Source: Gammaproteobacteria bacterium (lineage in GTDB: Bacteria > Pseudomonadota > Gammaproteobacteria > Berkiellales > Berkiellaceae). From it: a stretch of DNA of 7,399 nt. Under the pieces are notes generated by a model, which saw only the letters and a program-made list of their open reading frames with translations, was not told the origin of the DNA and did not search any database. Below are positions 5,849-7,399 of this stretch, piece by piece. The first letter of the stretch is position 1; each line of letters opens with the position of its first letter. The stretch spans positions 1 through 7,399 of the forward strand of contig VGTX01000050.1 in the NCBI GenBank assembly GCA_016874315.1, in the 5' to 3' direction. The position numbers and the translations under genes were made by a program.

Positions 5849-6415
5849 TTATTTTGAACGGCGTGATGATTTAGTATCTGATACAGGTGATGCTTTCACT
5901 GGAGCGGCCTCTGGAGCAGAAGCTGGTGCTGCAAGGGATTTAATAACCATATCACTAATATCTTTTGATTCTGCACGATAAACAACGGAATCAGTTGTGA
6001 TCACGACATCAATTTTGTTTTTTTGCGCATATGCAGCAATCGCATCACTTGCTTCGTTAATAAGCATATTCTTCTGCTCTTGCTCATGAATTGCAAGGTC
6101 TTCACGTAATTCAGACTCAAGAGCCTTGAGTTCACGCTGTAAAGTTGTAATTTCACGACGCATTTTGTCTGCCTTTTGGTCGCTTAATGTTTCTTTATTA
6201 GCTTCAAACTCTTGAACTTTAGCATCAAGCTGAAGTTTTTTGTTGTTGAGTTTTCCTTGCGCAACAGTTGCTTCTTTTTGCATGTCTTCTTGAATTTGCT
6301 CTAGGTTTGGCAAACTACGCACAACTTTAAATAAATCAACCACAGCAATTGTATCTGCTGAAGCGTATGAACCTACAACAAGACCGAGAAGAGAGAGACG
6401 AGAAACATAACTCAT
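5849..6415 (-). CDS. skp: Periplasmic chaperone Skp/OmpH family
   Basis: This 188-residue protein has a signal peptide (1-20, ending Ala-Ser-Ala before Asp21). The mature protein opens with IAVVDLFKVVRSLP, the family's N-terminal strand and start of the first arm. A long charged heptad-like helical region (about 45-125) forms the hairpin tentacles of the trimer. The chain then returns through KIDVVITTDSVVYRAESKDI, the conserved C-terminal strand and final helix. Skp trimers hold unfolded outer-membrane proteins in their cavity and hand them to the BAM complex, which fits the bamA gene 18 bp upstream. An Ala/Pro/Ser-rich tail of about 28 residues ends in Arg-Arg-Ser-Lys and lies beyond the usual family end, making the protein longer than E. 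coli Skp (161 residues with signal). The start is supported by AGGAG 9 bases upstream. The usual downstream lpxD is not present here. Confidence 0.92.
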   Translation of the reverse strand: MSYVSRLSLLGLVVGSYASADTIAVVDLFKVVRSLPNLEQIQEDMQKEATVAQGKLNNKKLQLDAKVQEFEANKETLSDQKADKMRREITTLQRELKALESELREDLAIHEQEQKNMLINEASDAIAAYAQKNKIDVVITTDSVVYRAESKDISDMVIKSLAAPASAPEAAPVKASPVSDTKSSRRSK

Positions 6416-6424
6416 AATACTAAA

Positions 6425-6429
6425 CTCCT
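6425..6429 (-). promoter_or_regulatory. Ribosome-binding site of skp
   Basis: On the reverse strand AAAGGAG precedes the skp ATG, with AGGAG ending 9 bases before it. It lies within the 18-base gap after the bamA stop codon, which supports translation of skp from a bamA-skp transcript. Confidence 0.7.
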
Positions 6430-6433
6430 TTGA

Positions 6434-7399
6434 TTAAAAATCAATTTGCGAACCGAATGACAAGTACTCATATTTAAAATGATCGCGATCTTTTTGAATC
6501 AACGGGTAATTTAAACTGATTGTCATGGGCGGCATAATTGGGCTAATAAACCGTGCACAAATTCCTGTTGTCAAGCGAATCCCTTCAGCAGGAAGATAAG
6601 TATTTCCATTCTCATTATAACTATCTGGCACAGCGACTGTACGCCAGAGCTGAGCAGCATCAAGGAACAATGAAAATCTTAATTGGTCATAGTCTAAATT
6701 AAATAAACTATTTGGAATAATCAACTCTGTTTTAAACAAACCTTTGATATTTCCTCCAACTGTTTTATAAGTATATGTTCCGTCAGATTGTAACGTTTGA
6801 ATTTCTGGCCCAACAGAGGAGAAGTGATATCCTCTAATATCCTCAGCTCCGCCGCAGCTCATTAATCGAGTTGAAGGAATGACGCTTTTAGATGTCTCTC
6901 CATAAGGGAACATCGAACGAAACACCAAGCTCTGATACAGCGTCCAACCGGAGCGACCAAGTGGGTAATAATATTGGAATGAGAATCCACAATCAACATA
7001 AGTATAATCACCCAGAGGTAAGCTCGTTTGGCAAAAAACATCCCAACGATGACCCTGATCGGGCAATATATATCGATTAAACATATTCGAAAAGAGTTTA
7101 TTGGAAAGAAACACATAGTGGGCCCATGGTTTTTCTCCATTATCGAGAACTTCAGTGGAGTTATTATCTTTCTCTATGAAATAGTTTGAGCTTAATCCAT
7201 AGCGAATATTAGAAGTAAGCTTCCATGTTGCTCCTAAAGTGGTCGAATATATATTTCTCTGCTCTTTAAAGTACATGTACTTATTACCATAGCTTCGGTA
7301 GATTCGCTCAAAATTGAAGTATCCTTCGACATTATTTTTGGTGATATATGGATTTGATAAAGCGAATTGAAATGAGCTTTCGAATGTATCGCTTTCATA
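6434..7399 (-). CDS. bamA: Outer-membrane assembly factor BamA (Omp85), C-terminal barrel, partial
   Basis: The frame is open to the right edge, giving 321 residues of the C-terminal beta-barrel; the POTRA domains and the start lie outside the window. An internal ATG at 7274-7276 is not the start, because barrel sequence (FALSNPYITKNNVEGYFNFE) continues upstream of it. Diagnostic points are GGAEDIRGYHFSSVGPE, where IRGY (6827-6838) corresponds to the VRGF/Y motif of barrel loop 6; FLDAAQLW, matching the family's FxDaGxxW strand; and FISPIMPPMTISLNYPL, matching the SPiGPlrxxxaxPL stretch. The chain ends QIDF, the terminal-Phe beta-signal of outer-membrane proteins. BamA folds and inserts barrel proteins into the outer membrane and is normally essential. 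skp follows 18 bp downstream, the classical order. Other Omp85 members such as TamA are less likely because of the skp linkage. Confidence 0.93.
   Translation of the reverse strand, partial: YESDTFESSFQFALSNPYITKNNVEGYFNFERIYRSYGNKYMYFKEQRNIYSTTLGATWKLTSNIRYGLSSNYFIEKDNNSTEVLDNGEKPWAHYVFLSNKLFSNMFNRYILPDQGHRWDVFCQTSLPLGDYTYVDCGFSFQYYYPLGRSGWTLYQSLVFRSMFPYGETSKSVIPSTRLMSCGGAEDIRGYHFSSVGPEIQTLQSDGTYTYKTVGGNIKGLFKTELIIPNSLFNLDYDQLRFSLFLDAAQLWRTVAVPDSYNENGNTYLPAEGIRLTTGICARFISPIMPPMTISLNYPLIQKDRDHFKYEYLSFGSQIDF

Noticed and set aside
6892..7080. Forward-strand open frame of 62 codons
   Set aside because: It is antisense to conserved BamA barrel sequence, and its composition shows no protein-like pattern.

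Overview
The window comes from a Gram-negative bacterium. The reverse strand carries the end of an Omp85/BamA outer-membrane insertase followed by a Skp/OmpH periplasmic chaperone, a pair found across the Proteobacteria. The rest is AT-rich and filled with large ankyrin-repeat proteins, which suggests a host-associated or intracellular lineage. The Skp sequence reads most like a gammaproteobacterial one, so an ankyrin-rich Legionellales-type organism fits; an alphaproteobacterial endosymbiont (Holosporales type) cannot be excluded. Taxonomy is inference.

Layout, left to right. (1) 2-1589, forward: an ankyrin-repeat gene that runs in from the left edge and is broken by a frameshift near 335. 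The spacing of the repeats points to an 8-bp deletion, so it is probably a pseudogene or a truncated gene. (2) 1590-1849: non-coding, with a 12-bp perfect palindrome. (3) 1850-5092, forward: an intact 1080-residue protein with ankyrin repeats, five or six membrane helices in two clusters, and a soluble C-terminal domain. Its N-terminal half is a composite unit present twice, and its repeats are still near-identical at DNA level in places. (4) 5213-5767, forward: a small orphan protein with three predicted membrane helices and a long polar tail. (5) 5768-5848: a convergent intergenic region with a long hairpin. (6) 5849-6415, reverse: skp. (7) 6434-7399, reverse: the 3' part of bamA, open at the right edge.

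How the genes relate. bamA and skp form one reverse-strand unit with an 18-bp gap. Both act in outer-membrane protein biogenesis: Skp carries unfolded porins across the periplasm and BamA inserts them. The usual next gene, lpxD, does not follow; the forward-strand island ends there instead. The two ankyrin genes are paralogues that share an N-terminal cap module, which occurs a third time inside the large protein. The most interesting material is this family: a decayed copy beside a larger, duplicated, actively diversifying copy that has acquired a membrane domain. A role for these proteins at host membranes is plausible but unproven.
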